From NCBI GenBank assembly GCA_021163455.1, contig JAGGWT010000064.1, positions 1-12,843 on the forward strand: a DNA stretch of 12,843 nt. Reading direction: 5' to 3'. Position 1 is the stretch's first letter, and each line of letters starts with the position of its first letter. Origin of the DNA: Thermoplasmata archaeon (GTDB taxonomy: Archaea > Thermoplasmatota > E2 > DHVEG-1 > B18-G2). Below, piece after piece: positions 6,858 through 12,843 of the stretch. A model generated the notes under the pieces. It had not been told where the DNA came from and ran no database searches. It worked only from the letters and a program-made list of their open reading frames with translations. Position numbers and translations under genes: made by a program.

Positions 6858-7355
6858 CTACACCCTGGTTCTTTTCCTGACCACAGGTTTCAGCTTTGAG
6901 CCACAAACTGGACAGGAAGAGTAAGGTCTTTTAAAAAACTTTTTGCATCCCTCGCACCTGTATCCCCATTTAAATCTTTCTGATATTCCTTTCTCTGATA
7001 TTCCTCTGTAGCTCAAACCGAGAAAAGATGATACATTCTGTATGGAGTAGTCATCTGTTATTATGCATACATCCCCTTCTTCCCTGTGGTCAAGAGCAAG
7101 TGCTATGATTTCCTTATCTACATCCGACAATCTTTCTTTTTCTCCAAGATCTTCAGCAACTCTGTTAACCTCGTCCAAGGATTTCTTTGATGGCTTCTCG
7201 TATCGAACATCTCTCCCCAGAAATATCTGTAGAAGTTTCGGGTCTTCCTTCACAACCTCGCGCTCTATAGATTCAGGTATGACTATCTTACCCTCAAGAT
7301 AAAGGGGTTTTCCGGATAATATGGCGGATGAATCGAGAATGTATATCTTTTTCAT
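6858..7355 (-). CDS. nob1: rRNA maturation endonuclease Nob1
   Basis: A PIN-domain endonuclease that trims the 3' end of 16S rRNA in archaea (18S in eukaryotes). The product has 165 residues. PIN acidic residues are Asp8 (ILDSSA), Asp78/Asp80 (LSDVDKEII) and Asp101/Asp102 (ITDDYS). The C-terminal zinc ribbon has Cys134-x2-Cys137 and Cys148-x2-Cys151 (YRCEGC and SCPVCG), followed by a basic tail. PIN followed by a single rubredoxin-like knuckle is the Nob1 arrangement. The start overlaps the hisS stop as TAATG, and AGGTGGAT (7362-7369) inside hisS serves as ribosome site. Between the two domains a five-residue unit is repeated, GISEK GISER. The pairing with hisS and signal peptidase suggests a housekeeping operon. 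Confidence 0.94.
   Translation of the reverse strand: MKKIYILDSSAILSGKPLYLEGKIVIPESIEREVVKEDPKLLQIFLGRDVRYEKPSKKSLDEVNRVAEDLGEKERLSDVDKEIIALALDHREEGDVCIITDDYSIQNVSSFLGLSYRGISEKGISERFKWGYRCEGCKKFFKRPYSSCPVCGSKLKPVVRKRTRV
6977..7005. repeat. Two-copy 15-bp tandem repeat inside nob1
   Basis: The 12-base core CTGATATTCCT plus flanking pyrimidines occurs at 6977-6990 and again at 6992-7005, period 15. It encodes the pentapeptide pair GISEK/GISER in the linker between the PIN domain and the zinc ribbon. It looks like an in-frame duplication by slippage. Confidence 0.6.
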
Positions 7356-8590
7356 TATAACTTATCCACCTCTATCCTCTCCTGTTCACCACTTTCCATA
7401 TCTCTGATCGTAACCTTGTTTTCCTCCAGGTCTTTTTTGCCCACAATTATAACCTTTTTTGCTCCTATGGAATCTGCGTACTTCATGGACTTTCTCAAAT
7501 TTCTGCCTGTGAGGTCTATATCCACACTCTCCCCTTTATCTCTCAGCTTCATCGAAATCTCAATGGCCTCTTTCACAACATCCTCAGATGCTGGTATGAT
7601 GTAAAAATCGATTTTTTCCTCTGGAAATGCAAAACCTTCTTCCTCCAGAGCTATGATAACTCTATCAAATCCTATAGCAAACCCCGCGGTTGAAATATTC
7701 TTTCCACCAAACAATTCCACGAGTTCATACTCTCCGCCGCCGCATATCTGGCGCTCTGCGCCCAGTTTCGGGCATTCTATTTCAAATACCATTCCTCTGT
7801 AATACTCCAGACCTCTCACAATTTCCATGCTTATCTCATATTTTTTTACACCAAATACATCAAGCCATGAAAGAATCTGCCTGAATCTCTCGATATCATC
7901 TTTCATGTTTTTATCAACCTGTTTTTCAATTTCATCAATGCTTTTTGTTTGGAGGAATCTCTCCAGCCGGTCTATATCATCTTGTGATAAATCGCTGCTC
8001 AGAAGTTCTCTTAGGGCGTCATACTCTCTTTTGTCTATAAGAGGAATGGCTATTTTCTTGAGAGAATCAGTTAAACCGATTGTATCGAGGAATTTGTTGA
8101 GTATATCCAAGTTCCCTATTCTGAGATTGAAATTCTTCAATCCGGATTTCTCCATGCATTTCCAAGCAAGAGATATCAACTCAGCCAGGGCTGGTGGAGA
8201 ATCGCAGCCTATGAGTTCGCATCCTGCCTGTGTGAACTCTCTGTATCTTCCCTTCTGCGGCCTGTCATATCTGTAGCAATTTCCGAAATAGAACAGTTTT
8301 ATGGGTTTTGGTGACATCTGAAGTTTTTCCACATACATCCTTATCACAGGAGCAGTAAGCTCCGGTCTTAGAGCAAGATCTCTACCGCTTTTGTCTTTGA
8401 AGGTGTACATCTCCTCTATAATACCCTCACCTGATTTTGCGGTGAAAAGTTCAAGATGCTCAAATGTTGGTGTTTGAACCTCCCTGTAGCCGTATGATAA
8501 AAAAACCTCTCTCAGTTTATTTTCTAGATACCTTCTCTTGAGCATGTCATCCGGAAGAAAATCTCTCGTCCCTCTCGGTCGCTGAAACAT
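7355..8590 (-). CDS. hisS: Histidyl-tRNA synthetase
   Basis: Charges tRNA-His. The 411-residue class II synthetase starts MFQRPRGTRDFLPDD, the usual N-terminus. Motif 2 is FGNCYRYDRPQKGRYREFTQ (102-121). The histidine-binding signature appears as RGLEYYRGMVFEI (259-271), and motif 3 as GFAIGFDRVI (303-312). The C-terminal anticodon-binding domain runs from about 328. Length and architecture match the common euryarchaeal/bacterial form. It is the first gene of hisS-nob1-signal peptidase. The stop TAA overlaps the nob1 ATG. No clear Shine-Dalgarno precedes the ATG; a 7-bp inverted repeat lies 28-47 nt upstream. Confidence 0.97.
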   Translation of the reverse strand: MFQRPRGTRDFLPDDMLKRRYLENKLREVFLSYGYREVQTPTFEHLELFTAKSGEGIIEEMYTFKDKSGRDLALRPELTAPVIRMYVEKLQMSPKPIKLFYFGNCYRYDRPQKGRYREFTQAGCELIGCDSPPALAELISLAWKCMEKSGLKNFNLRIGNLDILNKFLDTIGLTDSLKKIAIPLIDKREYDALRELLSSDLSQDDIDRLERFLQTKSIDEIEKQVDKNMKDDIERFRQILSWLDVFGVKKYEISMEIVRGLEYYRGMVFEIECPKLGAERQICGGGEYELVELFGGKNISTAGFAIGFDRVIIALEEEGFAFPEEKIDFYIIPASEDVVKEAIEISMKLRDKGESVDIDLTGRNLRKSMKYADSIGAKKVIIVGKKDLEENKVTIRDMESGEQERIEVDKL

Positions 8591-8618
8591 GTTTTCAGGT
8601 TATGATGAAGTGATTTAT

Positions 8619-8637
8619 TACAGTTTTTGTAACTGTA
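8619..8637. promoter_or_regulatory. Inverted repeat upstream of hisS, possible operator
   Basis: TACAGTT and AACTGTA form perfect 7-bp arms around a 5-nt spacer. The element lies in the 96-nt gap between the phosphohexuloisomerase stop and the hisS start, centred about 38 nt before the ATG at 8590. That is where a regulator could block or help transcription. A similar partial motif follows (AGTTTAC at about 8640-8646). As RNA the hairpin would be weak, so a DNA-binding site is the likelier role. Confidence 0.35.
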
Positions 8638-8686
8638 GCAGTTTACCCGACCAGAATAAAAGATAATAGAAATTTATCGCCACCCC

Positions 8687-9238
8687 TCACTGCAGGGTCG
8701 CGTGTCGCTCTCTCATTTTCTCTTCGCTTTCTCCCTTCATCTCCATGAGTTTAGCCACAAGTCCATCCGTGAAAATCCATGCTGATGCCTCGAAGAGTGT
8801 TCCGAGCGGAGAAAGACGTTTCTTTTTCTCCTCCTCATACTCGACCGAGAGTACCACCGTTATATCTGCATATCTGGCTATTCTCGAATCCTCTCTGGAT
8901 GTTATGACTACTAGTTTCGCACCCATCTTCTTAGCAATCTCTGCAGTCATGACAGAGGGTATCGTCTCTCCGGAACCAGATATAACAACTATCAGGTCGT
9001 TTTCTCTAACCGGAGGTGTTATCGTCTCACCTATAACATATGTCTGAAAACCGAGATGCACAAGTCTTATGGCAAAAGCTTTCGCAACAAGTCCGCTCCT
9101 GCCGGCGCCGTACAGGAATATTCTTTCCGTTTTCAGAAACACCTCGCAAATCTCTTCTATCTGCTTCTCATCTATGCTCGAAAGTATCTGTTCCGCCTTT
9201 TGCAGTATATAATCTATGGATTCTTTAAAGGTGTTCAT
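8687..9238 (-). CDS. hxlB: 6-phospho-3-hexuloisomerase (SIS domain)
   Basis: Interconverts fructose 6-phosphate and D-arabino-3-hexulose 6-phosphate. With hexulose-phosphate synthase it gives ribulose 5-phosphate, the pentose route of archaea lacking the oxidative pentose pathway. The 183-residue length is normal. The SIS fold shows GAGRSGL (44-50), SGSGET (87-92) and LGTLFEASA (145-153). The C-terminus MRERHATLQ matches the conserved RHAxL tail of this family and separates it from other SIS proteins. Its ATG overlaps the stop of the endonuclease IV-like gene as ATGA with no Shine-Dalgarno, so it is probably translated by coupling. The synthase partner is not in the window. After the stop the minus strand turns T-rich (about 8651-8680), which may end the transcript. 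Confidence 0.92.
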   Translation of the reverse strand: MNTFKESIDYILQKAEQILSSIDEKQIEEICEVFLKTERIFLYGAGRSGLVAKAFAIRLVHLGFQTYVIGETITPPVRENDLIVVISGSGETIPSVMTAEIAKKMGAKLVVITSREDSRIARYADITVVLSVEYEEEKKKRLSPLGTLFEASAWIFTDGLVAKLMEMKGESEEKMRERHATLQ

Positions 9239-10104
9239 AGTAAAGATAAATCTCTATAATCCGGGTTTTCTACTCCTGTCCTCTTCTGTATGGCCCTCTC
9301 TATCTGCAATCTTATGTACATGGCATCATGCTCAAGAAGGGGTGACTCTGAGATGAGTGTCACATTGTACTTGTTGTCCAGTATTATGTCAATAAGTGGT
9401 TCAAGCGGCATGTCGCCCTTTTTTATAGGGATGTGATAGTATTCGTTTCCGTTTTCATAAAGTACGCCCGTTATGTGAATCAGATAGTGCTTCAATTTCA
9501 GCGGTTTGAGTTTTTCAAATATCTTTTCGAAATCTTCTCTTGTTTTGAGACAGCCATTGCATCTTGCATGGATATGTCCCAGATCTATAGCAGGAACCGT
9601 TCCCTTTACCTTCTTACAAACTTCTATAACCTCATCCAGGGAACCAAAAACTTTCTGTTTACCCATCGTTTCTATTCCGAGTTTCACCTTTATTTTTTCC
9701 TCCTTGAACCTCGATACTATATCCTTCGCATTTTCGATTATCCTTTCCATTGTTTCTTCTTTGCTCCTCTCTCCATAAAAACCAGGATGGATTACCAGTA
9801 TTTTTGCGCCCAATCTGTTTGCAAGTCTCCCGGAATAAAGGATTTTGTTCTTGCTGAGTTCTATTTCCTCATCATCACCTGCCAGATTTGTATAATACGG
9901 AGCATGGACGTGAAGTTCTATATCATTCTCCTCTGCAAATTTCCTTATAAAATCTGCCTCCTCGTCATCCATCGTCTGAATTCCTCTGATTAACTGTATC
10001 TCCATCGCATTCAGGTCGAGAATTTTTTTAACGTAGATTATGCCATCCTTGTTTGTCCGCCCTTTACAGGATAAGGGGATTCCAGCCGGTCCAATCCTTA
10101 TCAT
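9235..10104 (-). CDS. Endonuclease IV-like TIM-barrel protein (AP endonuclease family 2)
   Basis: The 289-residue protein carries the zinc-site pattern of endonuclease IV: His67 (HVHAPYY), His106 (VIHPGFYG), Glu145 (GIETMG), Asp174 and His177 (AIDLGHIHA), His210 (YLIHITG), His224 (YYHIP) and Glu253 (ISESP). The usual Asp two residues before the His224 equivalent is a Tyr here (Tyr222). The N-terminus RIGPAGIPLSCKGR differs from classical Nfo (which begins near IGxHxS) and is that of an archaeal subgroup usually annotated deoxyribonuclease IV. AP-site cleavage is the family's known role. A sugar-isomerase-like activity in the same fold is possible given the gene next to it. AGGAGG (10110-10115) precedes the ATG at 10104 and overlaps the stop of the UPF0147 gene. 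Confidence 0.85.
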   Translation of the reverse strand: MIRIGPAGIPLSCKGRTNKDGIIYVKKILDLNAMEIQLIRGIQTMDDEEADFIRKFAEENDIELHVHAPYYTNLAGDDEEIELSKNKILYSGRLANRLGAKILVIHPGFYGERSKEETMERIIENAKDIVSRFKEEKIKVKLGIETMGKQKVFGSLDEVIEVCKKVKGTVPAIDLGHIHARCNGCLKTREDFEKIFEKLKPLKLKHYLIHITGVLYENGNEYYHIPIKKGDMPLEPLIDIILDNKYNVTLISESPLLEHDAMYIRLQIERAIQKRTGVENPDYRDLSLL

Positions 10105-10109
10105 TCAAA

Positions 10110-10115
10110 CCTCCT
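10110..10115 (-). promoter_or_regulatory. Shine-Dalgarno site (AGGAGG) overlapping the upstream stop
   Basis: AGGAGG, 5 nt before the ATG at 10104 on the minus strand, shares two bases with the TAG of the UPF0147 gene. It supports this start and suggests terminating ribosomes can reinitiate. Confidence 0.7.
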
Positions 10116-10374
10116 AAACAAGTTCTTCCAGTTTACTTATAATATTCCATATAAGAGTTCTACCATGAATGGGTATATTCGGGTCGTTCGCAAGCTCATC
10201 CAGAAGTGACGTAACCGATGCGACCCTTACATCGAGTGGATTTTTCTCATCCAGGAGCATTTTTTTCGCTTCCTCTGCCCCTCTCCTTATGTTTCTCGGT
10301 ATGGATGTATCTTGATTTAACATATCGAGACTTCCAATAATCTGTTCCATTAAATTGCTGTCCTTCTCCGCCAT
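10114..10374 (-). CDS. UPF0147 family protein
   Basis: An 86-residue acidic, wholly helical-looking protein of unknown function, conserved across archaea. The family segments are visible: ILGSLDML-like GSLDMLNQDTSIPRNIRRG (14-32), AEEAKKML (33-40), ASVTSLLDELANDPNIP (52-68) and a C-terminal helix ending SKLEELV. The repeated D-x-x-I/N-P-turn pattern suggests two similar helical hairpins. AGGTGAT (10378-10384), an almost exact anti-16S match, precedes the ATG. It opens a three-gene run with the endonuclease IV-like gene (9-nt gap) and the phosphohexuloisomerase. A TATA-like box at 10418-10425 fits the spacing for its promoter. Confidence 0.93.
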   Translation of the reverse strand: MAEKDSNLMEQIIGSLDMLNQDTSIPRNIRRGAEEAKKMLLDEKNPLDVRVASVTSLLDELANDPNIPIHGRTLIWNIISKLEELV

Positions 10375-10417
10375 GTTATCACCTTCCCAAAACCCAGAGC
10401 ATGTTATATGACATCTC

Positions 10418-10425
10418 TATAAAAA
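10418..10425 (-). promoter_or_regulatory. Possible TATA box for the UPF0147 operon
   Basis: TTTTTATA on the minus strand lies about 45 nt before the ATG at 10374. Initiation about 25 nt downstream would give a leader of about 20 nt containing the Shine-Dalgarno AGGTGAT. It overlaps one arm of the inverted repeat at 10421-10439. Confidence 0.4.
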
Positions 10426-10439
10426 CGTTATGCGTTTTT
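10421..10439 (-). terminator. Inverted repeat with T-run behind hef, possible terminator or operator
   Basis: AAAAACG and CGTTTTT form perfect 7-bp arms around 5 nt. On the minus strand the hairpin starts about 30 nt after the hef stop and ends in TTTTT, so it could end hef transcription. The hairpin has only two G-C pairs, so the T-run may matter more than the structure. It also overlaps the presumed promoter of the UPF0147 operon, so a regulatory role is equally possible. Confidence 0.35.
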
Positions 10440-10468
10440 CATGGAAGGAAACAGATATGTTGAAGGTT

Positions 10469-12763
10469 TTATTCTTCCTCATAAGGTTCGTTGAAGACCT
10501 GGAAAATTTCTTTTGCTATTGATTTTCCGATGCCATCCACGAGATGCAATTCTTCTTCGTTGGCATTCGCTATGTTTTTTATCGTTTTAAAATGCCTTAA
10601 CAACCTCTTTGCAAGAACTGAAGAGATATTTGGCAGGCCTTCAACTATATACTGTTGCCTTTCTTTGAGGTTCATGGGTTTCTTGCCCGACCTCAACGGT
10701 ATTTCTTTCCTCATCCTGAACTGTTCTCTTTTTGCTACCGCCATGATAATATTCGCCGTTTCCCTCTGGCTCCTCGAAAGCAGAATGGGTACACCATAAT
10801 CCACAACTATGGATGCCAGACAGCCGTATATTGATGATGGATTCACGTTTCTCGAGGTAAATATATCACTGCCCTCCACTATCAGAATCGGTACCTCATA
10901 GACATTCTTGAGGTTTGCAATCTGTTTGAAAAGATTACCATTTATCATCGAATCCACAAAATCTCTTGAACTCTTTCTCTCTATGCATATTCTGTCCGAT
11001 ATAACATAATCTCCAACCTCTATCTGTGTGGGAATAACCTTTACCCCTCTATCTGCCAGTTCCCTTACCACCTCTGTCCTGCATTCTCTTGTATCAGCAA
11101 CCACACTGAGACCCTCTGTTTCCTTTTTCTCATGATCCTCGTTATCCTCTTCATAACCCCCATTTCCCATATAATCCGTCAATCTTTTTTGAGAATTCAG
11201 AAAAATTATGTTCTCCTCTTTCAGTTTCCTTTTCAGTTTCTTTCTCAGAATTTCCAGTTCCCTCCTCATCCTCTTTTCCTTCTTAACAGCTGACCAGTAA
11301 TAGCCCTCATCAGGTGTTCCTTTAGCCATCAGTATAACCACCTTTCCAGCCTGCCGCCGCCCGGTTCTGCCCCTCCTCTGTATGGTTCTTATCTCAGAGG
11401 GGATAGGTTCGTAAAATATCACCATATCCATGGAGGGTATATCTATGCCCTCCTCCGCGACAGATGTTGCTATCATGACATTGTAGGTTCCTTCCCTGAA
11501 TTTTTCCAGGATCTCTGCCTGCTTCTTCTGACTCATGCCCTTTTCTTCTCCACGGGAGCTCTGACCTATGAATCTCACGGGTCTGACATCGGGCAATTCC
11601 CTGAGTGCTTCCTCAACCTTTATGGCCGTGTCTCTGTAGTTTGTAAATATTATTATTCTGGAATCCGGGTTCTTTTCCATCTCTTCTCTGACTATATTAA
11701 CAATCTCTCTTATCTTCGGATGCTCTATTTTCAGATCTTTAACATATGCCATAGCTTCCATTATAAGGGGGTCTTTCATGAGAACCTTTGATGCTTTGCT
11801 ACCTCCCTTGGATCTTGCTTCAACCTGAAGTTTTTCAAAAAACCTCTTCAGAGCTGTGGAGCCCTGAGTCTGTAGAAGTTCCAGAGCATGGTATATCTTC
11901 AATGCCTCATTTTGAAGGGACGCTATCGTAAACAGGACGTTACTGACTCTACCTTCATCTATAGACCTTCTGACCTTCTCCTGTATCTCAAGCAGTTTTT
12001 TTCTGCTTATTTTTGATACTGATGCACTCTCTATGGCGCCTGCCTCTTTAAGTGCCCTGAGCCTCTCAGAAATAGCTTCTTTCAGAATGTTTATTATTCT
12101 TGAGAACTCGTGAGGGAGTTCAACCTTTTTCCATATGATTTTCATCTCCTGAACGTATGGTTTAACATCCGGGTCATCCTTGGTTCTTATCTCTATATTT
12201 TTTATGTCGAGGTTTCTGCAAATCTCCATTATCTTATCTATCTCGCTACCAGGAGATGCTGTCATACCTATAATCAGACCATCCGGATTTTTTTCTCTGT
12301 ATTTTTTAGCAACAAATACATAAGAATATGCCCCAACTGCCCTGTGGGCTTCATCAAATATGACAAGAGCAACCTCGGAGAGATCTACTCTTCCCGAAAG
12401 GATGTCATTCTCTATAACCTGTGGAGTTGATACAATAATTTTTCCTTTCTTCCACAGATTTTCTCTCTTTGCTGGAGGTATCTCTCCGCTGAATGATACT
12501 ATGCTCTCTTCATCTATGAGCAGATGCCTCTTCAGAAATTTTGAATGTTGAATCACGAGAGGTTTTGTTGGTGCTAGAAACAGAATTTTTCCCTTCCCTC
12601 TTTTCAGAATTTCAGCAATCACAAGCAAAACGATAACTGTCTTACCCATACCTGTAGGTAGCACTATAAGTGTGTTTTGATTCAGCGCGGATTGAGCTAT
12701 GGATACCTGATAACTCCTGTGCTCTATGGTTCTCGGCTTTATGAACTCGTGACTGACAAACAC
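10469..12763 (-). CDS. hef: Hef helicase/XPF-type nuclease
   Basis: Acts on stalled replication forks and branched DNA; related to eukaryotic FANCM/XPF. With a GTG start at 12763 the product is 764 residues. SF2 helicase: LPTGMGKT (35-42), DEAH (137-140), TAS (168-170), a helical insertion (about 215-350), SVAEEGIDIP (434-443) and QRRGRTGR (462-469). A charged linker (about 525-550) precedes the XPF nuclease with GDYV (584-587) and ERKSSRD (595-601), intact, then two helix-hairpin-helix motifs (about 705-759). Both activities look complete. The frame stays open to the window edge, with a TTG at 12841. I prefer the GTG because FVSHEFIKPRTIEHRSYQ aligns with the usual N-terminus and the residues before it look non-coding. 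No Shine-Dalgarno precedes it; an A/T run about 27 nt upstream would suit a leaderless transcript. Confidence 0.93.
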   Translation of the reverse strand: MFVSHEFIKPRTIEHRSYQVSIAQSALNQNTLIVLPTGMGKTVIVLLVIAEILKRGKGKILFLAPTKPLVIQHSKFLKRHLLIDEESIVSFSGEIPPAKRENLWKKGKIIVSTPQVIENDILSGRVDLSEVALVIFDEAHRAVGAYSYVFVAKKYREKNPDGLIIGMTASPGSEIDKIMEICRNLDIKNIEIRTKDDPDVKPYVQEMKIIWKKVELPHEFSRIINILKEAISERLRALKEAGAIESASVSKISRKKLLEIQEKVRRSIDEGRVSNVLFTIASLQNEALKIYHALELLQTQGSTALKRFFEKLQVEARSKGGSKASKVLMKDPLIMEAMAYVKDLKIEHPKIREIVNIVREEMEKNPDSRIIIFTNYRDTAIKVEEALRELPDVRPVRFIGQSSRGEEKGMSQKKQAEILEKFREGTYNVMIATSVAEEGIDIPSMDMVIFYEPIPSEIRTIQRRGRTGRRQAGKVVILMAKGTPDEGYYWSAVKKEKRMRRELEILRKKLKRKLKEENIIFLNSQKRLTDYMGNGGYEEDNEDHEKKETEGLSVVADTRECRTEVVRELADRGVKVIPTQIEVGDYVISDRICIERKSSRDFVDSMINGNLFKQIANLKNVYEVPILIVEGSDIFTSRNVNPSSIYGCLASIVVDYGVPILLSRSQRETANIIMAVAKREQFRMRKEIPLRSGKKPMNLKERQQYIVEGLPNISSVLAKRLLRHFKTIKNIANANEEELHLVDGIGKSIAKEIFQVFNEPYEEE

Positions 12764-12843
12764 AATGGGTGATAAAGATTGATGGATTTTATTTTTACCA
12801 TGATGAGTGCTCTGGTCAGATATCCAAACTATGTTGACCAAGG

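Noticed and set aside
6856..6906. Longer signal peptidase start inside nob1
   Set aside because: The added residues are polar and overlap the nob1 zinc-ribbon tail; the ATG at 6855 has its own AGGGTG and a normal N-terminal membrane segment.
8591..8686. tRNA gene in the gap before hisS
   Set aside because: Too short once the flanks are removed, and no cloverleaf, T-loop GTTC or acceptor pairing is visible.
9433..9993. 186-codon open frame on the plus strand
   Set aside because: Antisense to the endonuclease IV-like gene, which has the metal-ligand pattern on the other strand.

Overview
The window reads as chromosomal DNA of a euryarchaeon in the broad sense. Supporting genes are a Hef-type helicase/XPF nuclease, the archaeal ribosome-maturation nuclease Nob1, an ER-type (Ser-His-Asp) signal peptidase, a UPF0147 protein, and 6-phospho-3-hexuloisomerase, which many archaea use to make pentose phosphate. 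Codon use is rich in AGA/AGG and ATA, and strong Shine-Dalgarno sites are common. The large signal peptidase and the unrecognised membrane protein make me lean towards a Thermoplasmata-like lineage. That is an impression, not a demonstrated placement.

Layout. 1-1930, minus strand: the 5' end of an MTA/SAH/5'-deoxyadenosine deaminase (cut by the window edge), a small membrane-anchored protein just upstream of it, and a secreted/membrane protein whose reading frame is broken near 1774-1784. 1931-2134: a divergent intergenic region. 2135-5810, plus strand: a compact five-gene operon nadA-iscS-iscU-queD-queC, with junctions between a 4-bp overlap and a 2-nt gap. 5794-8590, minus strand: hisS-nob1-signal peptidase, whose 3' end overlaps the 3' end of queC by 17 bp. 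8687-10374, minus strand: UPF0147-endonuclease IV-like protein-phosphohexuloisomerase. 10469 to about 12763, minus strand: hef.

How the genes work together. The plus-strand operon joins quinolinate synthesis by a [4Fe-4S] enzyme (NadA), the sulfur donor and scaffold for Fe-S clusters (IscS, IscU), and two steps towards preQ0, the precursor of archaeosine in tRNA (QueD, QueC). The radical-SAM step between those two (QueE) also needs an Fe-S cluster and is not in the window. The minus-strand genes are mostly informational: tRNA charging, 16S rRNA 3'-end maturation, protein export, DNA repair and fork processing.

I see no mobile element, CRISPR array, rRNA or tRNA, and no gene-free stretch longer than about 205 bases. 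Most of the window is ordinary core-genome content. The parts most worth a second look are the frame-broken membrane protein with two CxxC pairs, the anchored small domain next to the deaminase, the endonuclease IV-like protein with an altered metal-ligand position, a possible PCNA-binding motif in the Hef linker, and the enlarged signal peptidase.
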